Assembly: GCF_025143825.1 (NCBI RefSeq)
Contig: NZ_CP083560.1
Span: forward strand, 1,798,001 to 1,862,000
Origin: Sulfitobacter sp. S223
GTDB lineage: Bacteria; Pseudomonadota; Alphaproteobacteria; Rhodobacterales; Rhodobacteraceae
DNA length: 64,000 nt
Direction of reading: 5' to 3'
Every line of letters starts with the position of its first letter. Position 1 is the first letter of the stretch. The notes under the pieces are model-generated. The model saw only the letters and a list, made by a program, of their open reading frames with translations, ran no database searches and was not told the origin of the DNA. The position numbers and the translations under genes were made by a program. Shown one piece after another: positions 55,213 to 64,000 of the stretch.

Positions 55213-56661
55213 ATGGGATCCGGCTATCAGGATGATGCGACATTTTTGGCAACGCAAGTGGCATCGGGCGCGGTTTCGCCGTCTGAACTGCTTGATGAAG
55301 CGCTGGCTCGGGTGTCTGTATTTAACCCTAAATTGAATGCAGTTGTCTTGATACAGGAAGAGGTCGCGCGCGCGGCGATCAAGGCAGGTTTGCCGGAGGG
55401 TCCCTTTAAGGGGGTTCCATTTCTGATGAAGGATCTCGGGGCTGAAGCCGTGGATTTTCCCTCTCATAGCGGATCAAATCTGCTGCGAGACACCAGATAC
55501 ACTTATGACAGTGAAATATATCGGCGCATGCGGGCGACGGGTATTGTAACCTTCGGTCGGACAACTTCGCCAGAGGGGGGCATAGGCCCTGTGACTGAGG
55601 CGGCCGTTTACGATGGTCCGACACGGAATCCGTGGGATGTCTCGCGGACTTCCGGTGGGTCTTCGGGGGGATCGGGGGCGGCGGTTGCAGCAGGAATTGT
55701 GCCAATGGCGCATGGATCAGACGGCGGCGGTTCAGTGCGGATACCAGCATCAAGCTGCGGCTTGTTTGGATTCAAAGCAACCCGCGCGCGGTTTCCGGAC
55801 GGGCCCATGTCCGGTGAGGGTTGGGGCGGCATGGCCATAGACGGTTTCCTCACACGTTCGGTGCGTGATAATGCAACGATGATGGATGCGTGCGCGGGGC
55901 CGGATTCAGGCGCGCCCTATGTTGCCCCAATGATGGAAACATCCTATTCGGAGGCCATTGTACGTCCTCCGCGCCGTCTGCGGATTGCGGTTTGTGATAC
56001 CACATTTACCGGCGCCCCCATTGATAATGAATGTCGGGCGGCCGTTCTCGAAACTGCAAAAATTCTTGAAGAGCTTGGCCATCACGTCACGCCTGCCTGT
56101 CCCAAGGCCGATCACGAAGGCATGATGCACGCCTGGACCAAGATTGTAGCATGTGGGACAGCGCTTTGGATTCAGAATGTGACGAAAGCAAAAGGCCGCG
56201 ACCTGCGCCAAGGTGACATTCAGGGCGTGGCAAGAGGCGCTTTGGCCTACGCAGGGGGGATTTCTGGCGCAGACTATTTGGCGGCGGTCAACAAAATCCA
56301 CGCTTACGGACGTGAAATGGCTGCATCTTTTGACGATTACGACATCATTCTGTCGTCCACATTGGCAGAGCCGCCAGCGCTTGTTGGCCGTTTTACCCAC
56401 GAACGGGAAGACTACGCCAATTACCGCGTGGGGCCGGGTGGTGTTTTCGAATATTCACCATTCTGCGCGACCTTCAACGCCAGTGGTCAGCCTGCGGCAT
56501 CTGTTCCTTTGCATTGGACAACCGACGGCTTGCCCGTGGGGATACATCTGGCTGCTGCTTTTGGTGAAGATGCCACGTTGATTGCCCTGTGCGCAGAACT
56601 TGAGCAAGCTGCGCCATGGTCCCACCATAGACCATCACTGCTCGCGGAATATCTTGCATAG
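55213..56661 (+). CDS. amidase (amidase signature family)
   Basis: A 482-residue Ser-Ser-Lys amidase. The catalytic triad is Lys73 (FLMKDLGAEAVD), cis-Ser150 (RTSGGSSGGSGAAVAAG) and nucleophile Ser174 (GSDGGGSVRIPASSCG), with the usual 24-residue spacing between the serines. The rest of the fold is complete. Neighbouring polyamine-transport genes suggest it could release an amine from an amide taken up by that system, but the substrate is not determinable. GGAGG precedes the ATG. The transporter ATPase gene follows after 43 bases. Confidence 0.88.
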   Translation: MGSGYQDDATFLATQVASGAVSPSELLDEALARVSVFNPKLNAVVLIQEEVARAAIKAGLPEGPFKGVPFLMKDLGAEAVDFPSHSGSNLLRDTRYTYDSEIYRRMRATGIVTFGRTTSPEGGIGPVTEAAVYDGPTRNPWDVSRTSGGSSGGSGAAVAAGIVPMAHGSDGGGSVRIPASSCGLFGFKATRARFPDGPMSGEGWGGMAIDGFLTRSVRDNATMMDACAGPDSGAPYVAPMMETSYSEAIVRPPRRLRIAVCDTTFTGAPIDNECRAAVLETAKILEELGHHVTPACPKADHEGMMHAWTKIVACGTALWIQNVTKAKGRDLRQGDIQGVARGALAYAGGISGADYLAAVNKIHAYGREMAASFDDYDIILSSTLAEPPALVGRFTHEREDYANYRVGPGGVFEYSPFCATFNASGQPAASVPLHWTTDGLPVGIHLAAAFGEDATLIALCAELEQAAPWSHHRPSLLAEYLA

Positions 56662-56704
56662 ATTGAGATTGGTGCGCAGAGTGAGGGAGTAGGGGGAACG
56701 GCGA

Positions 56705-57760
56705 TTGAACACCAATATCGCGGTTGACGCGCGTAATATCGGAAAAGTCTACGGAAATGGGCCTAGCGCTGTAGCGGCGCTTGGCGATGTATCAATATCG
56801 ATAGAACAGGGTGAGTTCTTTACCCTTCTTGGACCGTCTGGTTGCGGTAAAACTACGCTTTTACGGTGCATTGCCGGCTTTGAAACGCCCACATCCGGCA
56901 CCATCTTTTTGTCCGGTCAGGACATTACGCATACACCGCCAAACCAGCGCCCTGTGAACACGGTGTTCCAATCATATGCGCTATTCCCGCATCTTAATGT
57001 CGCTCAAAACGTCGGCTTTGGTCTCAAGATGTTGGGCAGGCCTGCCGCCGAGGTCGCCAAGGCCGTTGATCGCGTTCTGTCGCTGGTGAAGCTTCAGGAA
57101 TTTGCGGACCGATTGCCGCAACAGTTATCTGGCGGGCAACAACAGCGTGTGGCACTGGCCCGTGCGCTTGCGCCTGAACCGCAGGTCTTGCTGCTGGATG
57201 AGCCACTTTCTGCATTGGACCTGAAGCTGCGCAAAGAAATGCAAAGCGAGCTGAAGCGCCTTCAGACAGAGACGGGTATCACTTTCATCTTTGTCACCCA
57301 CGATCAGGAAGAGGCGTTAACCATGTCCAACCGGATCGGCGTGATGTCCCAGGGCGCGTTGCTACAGGTCGGTACGCCGCATGAGATTTACGAACATCCC
57401 GTTAACCGGTTTGTCGCCGACTTCATCGGAGAGACGAACTTTCTTGACGGGCAGGTGGACGGAGGGCGTGTTAGAATTGGCACGGGCGATATGCTGGATG
57501 TGCAGCTGTCCGGTCAGACAGGCGATGTAACGCTTGCCATACGGCCTGAACAGATACAGCTGGGCACCGCTGATGCTGGCCTGACTGCCAAGATCACCGA
57601 GGCAACCTATATGGGGACGGACACACATTACACCGTCAGCCTGAGCGATGGGAGCCAGATCGTAGCCCGTGTGCAATCAAACTCTGTCGGTGCATTTAAG
57701 GTCGGGGATACGGTGGGGATCGGTATTGATACCAAAGCCGTTCAGGTGCTGAAGACATGA
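56705..57760 (+). CDS. potA: polyamine-type ABC transporter ATP-binding protein (PotA-like)
   Basis: A 351-residue ATPase with Walker A LLGPSGCGKTTLLRCIAGF near residue 42, the Q-loop FQSYALFPHLNVAQNV, signature LSGGQQQRVALARAL, Walker B VLLLDEPLSALDLKL, and a C-terminal TOBE domain. It starts with TTG preceded by GGGGGAA at good spacing; no nearby ATG would retain the N-terminus. potB starts within its stop (ATGA). Confidence 0.92.
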   Translation: MNTNIAVDARNIGKVYGNGPSAVAALGDVSISIEQGEFFTLLGPSGCGKTTLLRCIAGFETPTSGTIFLSGQDITHTPPNQRPVNTVFQSYALFPHLNVAQNVGFGLKMLGRPAAEVAKAVDRVLSLVKLQEFADRLPQQLSGGQQQRVALARALAPEPQVLLLDEPLSALDLKLRKEMQSELKRLQTETGITFIFVTHDQEEALTMSNRIGVMSQGALLQVGTPHEIYEHPVNRFVADFIGETNFLDGQVDGGRVRIGTGDMLDVQLSGQTGDVTLAIRPEQIQLGTADAGLTAKITEATYMGTDTHYTVSLSDGSQIVARVQSNSVGAFKVGDTVGIGIDTKAVQVLKT

Positions 57761-58659
57761 GCATCGCGGGCGGACAACGTAGCAAAGGTGCCAATGGTTG
57801 GCTGCTGTCTGCGCCTGCTCTGGTTTTGCTGGTTTTTGCGGCAAGTGGGCCGCTTTTAATTGTTGCATTGTACTCCGTGCTTGAGAAAGGGGATTACTCT
57901 GGCGTTCGGTGGATACTGTCCGGTGACGGCTGGTTCCGCGTGTTGTTTGAACGGGACATTTTCGACCAGACTGTCAGCCTTGCGGATGCGAACCTGTCGA
58001 TCTTCTGGCGTTCGGTAAAGCTTTCGATCTCGACCACGGTGATCACCTTTGTGCTTGGTTTGCCGACTGCGTGGTTCATCGCCACTAGACCAGCAAAATC
58101 ACGGGCGTTCTGGCTATTTCTCATTACTATCCCATTCTGGACAAACCTGCTGATCCGGACGTTTGCCATCATGGAAGTGGTGCGCAACGAAGGTATCCTG
58201 AACACTGCGCTCATCAGCGCCGGTCTCATTTCCGATCCGATCCAGATTATGTATACGGATACAGCGGTGCTGATCGGCATGACCTACGTGTATCTGCCGC
58301 TGATGGTATTGCCGCTTTATGCCGCCATTGACCGCTTTGATTTCCGTCTGATCGAGGCGGGGTATGATCTTTATGCCTCGCGGTGGCAGGTTTTGCGCGG
58401 AGTGATCCTGCCGATCATTAAACCGGGGATCATCGCGGGATCTATTCTTGTGTTCATCCCAAGTCTGGGCGCCTATGTGACGCCACGCCTGTTGGGCGGC
58501 GGCAAGAATATGATGATCGGCAACTTTATCGAGCTGCAATTCGGGCAGGGGCAGAACTGGCCGCTTGGGGCGGCGTTGTCGACTGTGCTGCTGTTGATCG
58601 TTCTGGTGTCTTTAGTGGTCTACACGCGCGTGTCTTCGCGGGATAATCCGCATGGCTAA
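57757..58659 (+). CDS. potB: polyamine-type ABC transporter permease (PotB-like)
   Basis: A 300-residue inner-membrane permease with about six helices. The EAA loop that contacts the ATPase is IEAGYDLYASRWQVLRGVIL followed by PIIKPGIIAGSILVFIPS and LGAYVTPRLLGG. It overlaps potA by four bases and potC by eight, as expected for subunits made in stoichiometric amounts. Confidence 0.9.
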   Translation: MSIAGGQRSKGANGWLLSAPALVLLVFAASGPLLIVALYSVLEKGDYSGVRWILSGDGWFRVLFERDIFDQTVSLADANLSIFWRSVKLSISTTVITFVLGLPTAWFIATRPAKSRAFWLFLITIPFWTNLLIRTFAIMEVVRNEGILNTALISAGLISDPIQIMYTDTAVLIGMTYVYLPLMVLPLYAAIDRFDFRLIEAGYDLYASRWQVLRGVILPIIKPGIIAGSILVFIPSLGAYVTPRLLGGGKNMMIGNFIELQFGQGQNWPLGAALSTVLLLIVLVSLVVYTRVSSRDNPHG

Positions 58660-59458
58660 GAAACGCGCCTTTGATGTGACAACCTTGCCGGGCTTTACCT
58701 TTATCGCGGTCGTGGCTTTCGTTCTGCTGTATGCGCCCATTGCGACGCTGGTGATCTATTCCTTTAACGGCGGCAATTCAGTTAACCAGTGGGGCGGGTT
58801 TTCCCTGCAATGGTATGTGGTCGCCTTCAACAATGAGGCAGTGCAGGACGCCACTATCCGGTCCTTGATTATCGCGCTCTGGGCCTCGGTTATCTCGACA
58901 ACTGTGGCGACTATGGCCGCTCTCGGGACAACGCGTAGGGGACGGTTCAAAGGGCAGACCTTAATCTACATCATCATCAACCAACCGCTGATGGTGCCTG
59001 AAATCGTGACGGCTGTTGCGCTCCTTATTTTCTTTTCTTCGGTGAAGGTTGCCACTGGCTATACCGGCTTGGGTTATCTGATCCTTGCACACTCCGCTTT
59101 TTGTATCCCCTTTGCCTATTTGCCCATCAAGGCGCGGCTGGAAGGGATGGACACCAGCATGGAGACTGCCGCGGCGGACCTTTACGCCACCCCCTGGCAG
59201 ACCTTTCGCTATGTGACCCTGCCGCTGCTGCTGCCCGGAGTGATTGCGGGGGCTATGCTGGCGTTTATTATCTCGCTCGATAATGTGATTATCACCGAGT
59301 TTGTGAAATCTGCAGGGCAGGATACACTGCCCACCTATATGCTTGGCCAATTGCGCCGCGCGCTGACGCCCGAGGTGAACGCCATCTCAACGGCGCTATT
59401 GGCCCTGACCGTTCTGATCCTCATTGTTTTCGTGTTCGTCACCAAAAAGCGGGCATAG
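58652..59458 (+). CDS. potC: polyamine-type ABC transporter permease (PotC-like)
   Basis: A 268-residue permease, the second membrane subunit. The EAA loop reads ETAAADLYATPWQTFRYVTL and is followed by PLLLPGVIAGAMLAFIISLD and NVIITEFVKSAG, all typical of PotC. Six helices are predicted. The start overlaps the potB end; potD follows after 30 bases with its own GGGAG ribosome site. Confidence 0.9.
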   Translation: MAKKRAFDVTTLPGFTFIAVVAFVLLYAPIATLVIYSFNGGNSVNQWGGFSLQWYVVAFNNEAVQDATIRSLIIALWASVISTTVATMAALGTTRRGRFKGQTLIYIIINQPLMVPEIVTAVALLIFFSSVKVATGYTGLGYLILAHSAFCIPFAYLPIKARLEGMDTSMETAAADLYATPWQTFRYVTLPLLLPGVIAGAMLAFIISLDNVIITEFVKSAGQDTLPTYMLGQLRRALTPEVNAISTALLALTVLILIVFVFVTKKRA

Positions 59459-59488
59459 CCCGCACAACATCCAAAAGGGAGTATCCTG

Positions 59489-60514
59489 ATGAAGACCTAC
59501 CTTATTGCGACGACAGCCCTGCTCAGCACCACCTTCGGTGCGATGGCCGAAGGCGAATTGAACCTATTCAACTGGGGCAATTACACCAGCCCCGAGATGT
59601 TGGATAAATTCACCGCCGAGACAGGCATCACCGTGACCGTCACCGATTATGACAGCAACACAACGGCCCTCACCAAGGTAGAGGCAGGGGCGTCCGGGTT
59701 TGATCTGGTTGTGCCATCAGCAAACTATATACCCGTCTATGTCCGTAAGGGCCTGCTGGCCGAGCTGGATCATTCAAAAATCCCCAACATCACCAATATA
59801 GCGGCCGAGTGGAAAGATGTGCCATGGGATCCTGGCCGTGCGCATTCGGTTCCGTGGCAGTGGGGGTCAGTTGGCATCGCGGTGAACACAACCGTCTACG
59901 GCGGTGATCCAAACACATCCGAGCTGTTCCTTGATCCGCCAGAGGAGCTGGTCGGCAAAATCAACATCGTGCCCGAAATGAACGATGTTCTGAATATGGC
60001 GATCTTTAACGCAGGCGGCGAAGCCTGCACCGAAGATTTGACCGTCCTCAAAAAGGTCCGCGACAGGTTGATGGCTGCGAAGCCAAAGTGGCTGTCGATG
60101 GATTACGGAACCACCGACAAGCTTTCTTCGGGGGACTACGCCGCTTCCGTTAACTGGAACGGCTCTACCATGCGCGCGCGGATCAATAACCCTGATGTGG
60201 TTTATGGCTATCCCAAGGAAGGTTACCCGTTGTTCATGGATTCTGTCGCCTTGCTGGCAGATGCGAAGAACGTCGATGAAGCCTATCAATTCATCAACTT
60301 TATCCTTGAGCCCGAGAACGCTGCGATGATCTCTGCCTTTGCGCGTTATGCCAATGGTGTGGCTGGATCAGAGGAATTTATGCCTGAAGATATGAAAACT
60401 GCGCCAGAGATCGTGACGCCGGCAGAGTTCGCAGATGCGGGACGTTTTTTGCCAACCTGCCCACAATCGGCGGTAGATCTTTATACCGCAATCTGGACTG
60501 AATTGCTGAAATAA
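59489..60514 (+). CDS. potD: extracellular polyamine-binding protein (PotD/PotF-like)
   Basis: A 341-residue periplasmic receptor. A signal peptide ends FGAMA-EGELN. The mature start LNLFNWGNYTSPEMLDKFTA and the DYDSNTTALTKVEAGASGFD and VPSANYIPVYVRKGLLAELD segments are hallmarks of spermidine/putrescine-binding proteins. The acidic and aromatic positions that clamp the amine look present. It closes the operon at a long hairpin. Confidence 0.92.
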   Translation: MKTYLIATTALLSTTFGAMAEGELNLFNWGNYTSPEMLDKFTAETGITVTVTDYDSNTTALTKVEAGASGFDLVVPSANYIPVYVRKGLLAELDHSKIPNITNIAAEWKDVPWDPGRAHSVPWQWGSVGIAVNTTVYGGDPNTSELFLDPPEELVGKINIVPEMNDVLNMAIFNAGGEACTEDLTVLKKVRDRLMAAKPKWLSMDYGTTDKLSSGDYAASVNWNGSTMRARINNPDVVYGYPKEGYPLFMDSVALLADAKNVDEAYQFINFILEPENAAMISAFARYANGVAGSEEFMPEDMKTAPEIVTPAEFADAGRFLPTCPQSAVDLYTAIWTELLK

Positions 60515-60518
60515 ACAC

Positions 60519-60551
60519 CAAGGACGGGGCTGCGTTGCGACCCCGTCCTTG
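60519..60551 (+). terminator. terminator after the polyamine transporter operon
   Basis: CAAGGACGGGG and CCCCGTCCTTG form an 11-pair stem with a ten-base loop a few bases after the potD stop. The trailing sequence (CATCTGTTT) is only moderately T-rich. Confidence 0.65.
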
Positions 60552-60753
60552 CATCTGTTTAGGTGCAATGTTGCCTTGTCGAAACGCCCTAGAGATCAGG
60601 GCGCTTTTCCCGCCTGACCGAAACTGAGTTGAACAGTCTCAGGTTGTGCTATTTTGAGCGTTCTGAAAAACCTGCCAGCTTGAGGCGCCGGTCTTGCGGG
60701 GTGACAAGTTCAACAGAAACGATATCTTAAAATACGTTCCTGCAAAGACGACA

Positions 60754-61794
60754 TTACGCATCCTTGAACCCTTCAAGAACATTAACCGTATTAACGCCAA
60801 CAGCTTCGATCGCATAGCCGCCCTCCATGCAGAAAACAGTGGGTAGTTTCATCCGCCCGATCCTGCGGCCTGCATCCGTAAAATCTTTGCTTTCGAGTTT
60901 GAAAAAGCTGATCGGGTCTTCTTTGTACGCATCCACTCCCAAAGAAACGACCAATGCTTCCGCACCCCAATCCGCGATCTTGGCGATGGCGTCATCCAGC
61001 GCTTGCGCCCATAAATCGTAGCCTGTGCCGGCCGTCATCGGATAGTTAAGGTTTGCCCCTTCGCCTGCATCTTTTCCTGTCTCATCAGCATATCCCAGAT
61101 AATAGGGATAGGTTTGTTGCGGGGCACCGTGAAGCGATGCAAACAGGATATCCGCGCGGTCGTAGAAGAGGGTCTGCGTGCCATTGCCATGATGGAAATC
61201 AATGTCCAGAATAGCTACGCGCCCGGCTCCGGATGTGCGGAACATATCGGCGACGATTGCGGCATTGTTGATAAAGCAGTAGCCGCCATATTGATCCGCA
61301 GTGGCGTGGTGGCCGGGTGGGCGGCATAAGGCAAACGCGCTGTCAGCGCCTGCCGCAACATGTCGTTGCGCCGTCTGGGCGCAGGCAACCGAAGACAGGG
61401 CTGCGGCCCATGTCCCTTGGGTGATTGCCGTTTCCGAGGCGTGGGAATAATATCCGACCTTACCGTCAATATACTCGGGTATCCGGTCAAGGTGCATACC
61501 TCTGGCAGGAACATTGGCTGCGATAATCTCTCCGGCCATTCCTGCGGCTTTCCACTCATCCCAAGCGGTCTCCAGAAATCTGAGGTATCCAGGGTCAAGC
61601 AGCGCCCTTACAGGTTTCATGTCAACTTGTTCAGGTGCACGAATATCGGTGAGCTTGCGTTCGCGGAGCCGATTTAGCACGTATTCAACCCGCGAGGGGC
61701 GCTCGAACGGCGTGACAAATTGGCCGCCAGACAGTTCCGCCTGCGGAAAGTGGAAGCGGTGGTCTTCACTGTGAAATATTCGCATTTCGGGCAC
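60754..61794 (-). CDS. histone-deacetylase-family hydrolase (acetylpolyamine amidohydrolase-like)
   Basis: A 346-residue zinc amidohydrolase of the HDAC/AcuC superfamily. The active site is complete: RPPGHHATADQYGGYCFINN with paired histidines and the zinc ligands in VAILDIDFHHGNGTQTLFYD, then SLGVDAYKEDP and CMEGGYAIEAVGVN. N-terminal MRIFHSEDHRFHFPQ resembles acetylpolyamine amidohydrolases. It is convergent with the Pot transporter, which fits a role in removing acetyl groups from imported polyamines. Other acylamine substrates remain possible. Confidence 0.85.
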   Translation of the reverse strand: MPEMRIFHSEDHRFHFPQAELSGGQFVTPFERPSRVEYVLNRLRERKLTDIRAPEQVDMKPVRALLDPGYLRFLETAWDEWKAAGMAGEIIAANVPARGMHLDRIPEYIDGKVGYYSHASETAITQGTWAAALSSVACAQTAQRHVAAGADSAFALCRPPGHHATADQYGGYCFINNAAIVADMFRTSGAGRVAILDIDFHHGNGTQTLFYDRADILFASLHGAPQQTYPYYLGYADETGKDAGEGANLNYPMTAGTGYDLWAQALDDAIAKIADWGAEALVVSLGVDAYKEDPISFFKLESKDFTDAGRRIGRMKLPTVFCMEGGYAIEAVGVNTVNVLEGFKDA

Positions 61795-62082
61795 CTGACT
61801 ATGAAATATGGAGGGGCAATATCGCGCAAGCGTGCCAACTTATCCTGCAATAATCCAATGTTTCTTTCGTAGCCGCCAAGGTATTCAGCCTTGCGGTTAA
61901 CGGAGGGCTATGTTCCGAGCAAGGAGACGCGTATGGCTTTGGCAGATCGCCCCGGTCGCGCGCCTGATTTCAGTGGTTAGCCGGAATAGGGTAAAAGCGA
62001 TCGGTTCTTGATGATCTGTGTCAGAGGCCCTGAGCGCGCGCAGGTTGTTCCCGCACTAAGATCAGACCGGTCCCCGCCAAGG

Positions 62083-62931
62083 TCAGAAATCCAGACCAAG
62101 ATCAACGGTAGGCGCAGAGTGGGTCAACGCACCGGAGGAGATGTAATCAACACCTGTGGCTCCAATAGAAGCGATGCGTTCAAGGGTTACATTGCCGCTG
62201 GCTTCCGTTTTCATGCGCCCGTCTACAAGGGCAACCGCCTCGCGCAGCAGGTCGTTGCTCATGTTGTCCAGAAGGACGACAGAGGCACCGCCGACCTCTA
62301 GAACAACGGCCAATTGCTCCAACCGATCCACTTCGATTTCAACAGCCATCATGTGGCTTGCATGGGCCTTTGTGGCTTCCAGAACTTGCCGGACACCGCC
62401 CGCAGCGGCAATATGGTTGTCCTTGATCAGAATTGCGTCCGACAGGGAATAGCGGTGATTGAAGCCACCGCCGTGCAGAACCGCCAGTTTCTCAACCAGA
62501 CGCAGGCCAGGTGTCGTTTTGCGGGTGCAGGTGACGCGGGTTTCGGTCCCGTCGGTTTCGGCGACAAATGCAGCCGTCATCGTCGCAATACCGGTCAAGC
62601 GCCCTGCAAAATTCAGGGCCACACGTTCGGCAGACAAGATGGACGCCGCGCTGCCTGTGATAGTCATCAGAGTGTCACCAGCATTGCAGGGCTGGCCATC
62701 CGCAATGTGTGTTTCAATGCCAAGCGTTGCATCCACCAGATGAAAGGCGATGCGCGCGATCTGCATGCCTGACACTATGGCGTTTGCTCGGGCGTTCAGG
62801 CGCGCTGAGTAGGTCGTTCCGGCGGGGATCACGGCGCGGGTTGTCACGTCACCGTAGCTGCCCAAATCTTCCATAAGCGCGTTGCGGATCATCGGCTCAA
62901 GGATCAAGTCAGGCACATTGGAAAAGCTCAT
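62083..62931 (-). CDS. nadC: nicotinate-nucleotide pyrophosphorylase (carboxylating)
   Basis: A 282-residue quinolinate phosphoribosyltransferase. Landmarks are EDLGSYGDVTTRAVIPAGT, ALNFAGRLTGIATMTAAFV, CTRKTTPGLRLVEKLAVLHG and the phosphate site ISSGALTHSAPTVDLGLDF at the C-terminus. It converts quinolinate and PRPP to nicotinate mononucleotide in de novo NAD synthesis. Its start overlaps the stop of nadB by four bases. Confidence 0.95.
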   Translation of the reverse strand: MSFSNVPDLILEPMIRNALMEDLGSYGDVTTRAVIPAGTTYSARLNARANAIVSGMQIARIAFHLVDATLGIETHIADGQPCNAGDTLMTITGSAASILSAERVALNFAGRLTGIATMTAAFVAETDGTETRVTCTRKTTPGLRLVEKLAVLHGGGFNHRYSLSDAILIKDNHIAAAGGVRQVLEATKAHASHMMAVEIEVDRLEQLAVVLEVGGASVVLLDNMSNDLLREAVALVDGRMKTEASGNVTLERIASIGATGVDYISSGALTHSAPTVDLGLDF

Positions 62932-64000
62932 GGGGCTTCCTCACAAATTTGGGTTCTTAATGTCATGGCATCCGCCAGCGTCAGCTTTGATCGTTTGCCA
63001 TCGCCGGGATTTGTATCAGGAAAATCGGACCTCTCATGCGCCCCGCGGCTTTCTTCGCGGGCAAGTGCCGACGCGGCGATCAAGGTCGCTGTAGCGGTCA
63101 TGTTCAGGAAGGAAATACTGTCCCCGAAGGTGTCCTCAAGATCCGCGATCTTACGCAGGGCTGTCTTCAGGCCCGTGGCATCCCGCATGACACCAACGTG
63201 GCGTGTCATTGTTTCGCGCAGTTGTGTCACCGCGTCGGGATCGGGCGATGTGCCGCCTTCGTCAAAGCTGATGTCAAGTTTCGGCGCCGTGTTCTCGGGG
63301 ACCGCTGCCGCGATGTTTTCAGCGCAAATGCGGGCGAAAACCAGCGCTTCAAGCAGGCCGTTCGAGGCCAGACGATTGGCACCGTGCAATCCGGTCGAAG
63401 ACGCTTCTCCGCAGACCCAAAGACTGCCTAACGAAGCGCGGCCGTCTGTGTCGGTTGCGATCCCGCCCATGTGGTAATGCGCCGCGGCGGCTACCGGGAT
63501 CGGGTCAATTGCAGGGTCAATGCCGTTGCGTGCGCAGGCTTCTGCGACCGCTGGATATTGGATTTTGATGGCCTCACCCAACACGTGGCGCGTGTCGAGC
63601 ATCGGGCGCAGGCCTGCTTGGGATTGTGCGAATATCGCACGGGCCACAACGTCGCGTGGGGCAAGCTCGGCATCGGGATGCGCAGCCTGCATGAACCTTT
63701 CGCCATTGCTGTTGATCAGTGTGGCACCTTCCCCGCGTAGGGCTTCGGTGGCCAATGGGGCAGGGTCCTCACCGACGTCCATCGCAGTGGGATGAAACTG
63801 GACGAATTCTGGGTCTGCAATCACCGCACCCGCACGCGCAGCCAGACCGATCACCTGACCGCGTATCCGTGGCGGGTTCGTTGTTATAGCATAAAGCCCG
63901 CCAGAGCCGCCACCGGCCAACAACACGGCACTGCCGCGCAACATCACAGGGGCAGAGCCTGAATCTTCGGCTGATTGAATGGCGATACCCGTGACGCGGC
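62928..64000 (-). CDS. nadB: L-aspartate oxidase, 3' part (5' end beyond window)
   Basis: The minus-strand frame stays open to the right edge; about 357 residues are visible. The segment VLLAGGGSGGLYAITTNPPR is the second FAD strand region, followed by EFVQFHPTAMDVG, the HYHMGGIATDTDGRASLGSL active-site block and CGEASSTGLHGANRLASNGL. The C-terminal helical domain is complete. It oxidises aspartate to iminoaspartate for quinolinate synthesis and is co-translated with nadC. The N-terminal FAD-binding motif lies outside. Confidence 0.93.
   Translation of the reverse strand, partial: RVTGIAIQSAEDSGSAPVMLRGSAVLLAGGGSGGLYAITTNPPRIRGQVIGLAARAGAVIADPEFVQFHPTAMDVGEDPAPLATEALRGEGATLINSNGERFMQAAHPDAELAPRDVVARAIFAQSQAGLRPMLDTRHVLGEAIKIQYPAVAEACARNGIDPAIDPIPVAAAAHYHMGGIATDTDGRASLGSLWVCGEASSTGLHGANRLASNGLLEALVFARICAENIAAAVPENTAPKLDISFDEGGTSPDPDAVTQLRETMTRHVGVMRDATGLKTALRKIADLEDTFGDSISFLNMTATATLIAASALAREESRGAHERSDFPDTNPGDGKRSKLTLADAMTLRTQICEEAP

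Noticed and set aside
61933-61980. 15-codon frame (MALADRPGRAPDFSG) with a good AAGGAGA ribosome site
   Set aside because: Too short, no family resemblance and no downstream gene for it to act as a leader peptide; possibly the relic of a lost gene.

Overview
The window looks like chromosomal DNA of a Roseobacter-group alphaproteobacterium (Rhodobacterales). This rests on gene content: an iscR-suf operon whose IscR lacks the three cluster cysteines, a CckA kinase behind a CtrA-type box, recA behind a GAAC-N7-GAAC SOS box, a RamA/RACo-like corrinoid activator together with a stand-alone pterin-binding methyltransferase (split methionine synthase), DUF2783 and DUF6356 proteins, and NADP isocitrate dehydrogenase. 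I cannot name a genus from sequence alone.

Layout. 1-7.8 kb is a worn accessory region. It holds the tail of an unknown gene, a decayed tyrosine recombinase, a ferric-reductase-like membrane flavoprotein with a tiny overlapping membrane protein, a divergent SDR/AraC pair, a deletion scar joining two truncated genes (a membrane protein and a FAD monooxygenase, followed by an intact DUF2783 gene) and an hsdM remnant next to tRNA-Gly(CCC). 7.9-30 kb is mostly core: SAM methyltransferase plus RACo-like activator, agmatinase, guaB, an RsmB-type methylase, cckA, a sulfotransferase, recA, alaS, typA, an Lrp/SMR pair with a striking palindromic operator, a class II glutamine amidotransferase, a YitT protein, icd and small housekeeping genes.

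30-39 kb is one long iron-sulfur operon: iscR, an IscS-like desulfurase, sufB, four inserted or accessory genes (two of them small, one a pyruvyl-transferase-like gene), sufC, sufD, two membrane proteins and sufS. Its promoter carries both an IscR type-1-like site and an Irr/ICE palindrome. It ends at tRNA-Arg(CCG). 39.4-46.7 kb holds a gamma-glutamyltransferase/amidase pair, a one-carbon cluster (pterin methyltransferase, methylene-THF reductase, 'virulence factor' family protein) that should work with the distant RACo-like activator in methionine synthesis, then Ppx/GppA and RlmE.

47.3-54.8 kb is the most unusual part: a PhnD-type periplasmic binding protein and a double-receiver hybrid histidine kinase on the minus strand, diverging from a single 1349-residue protein that joins membrane segments, two rhodanese domains, a YidC/Oxa1-like channel domain and a complete ATP-grasp/swivelling-His dikinase of the rifampin-phosphotransferase/PEP-synthase type. 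I know of no described function for this combination. It looks like a sensing and membrane-processing system for a small, possibly sulfur-containing, compound.

55.2-61.8 kb holds an amidase and a complete PotABCD-type polyamine ABC transporter, with an acetylpolyamine-amidohydrolase-like gene convergent to it. The window closes with nadC and the 3' part of nadB on the minus strand.
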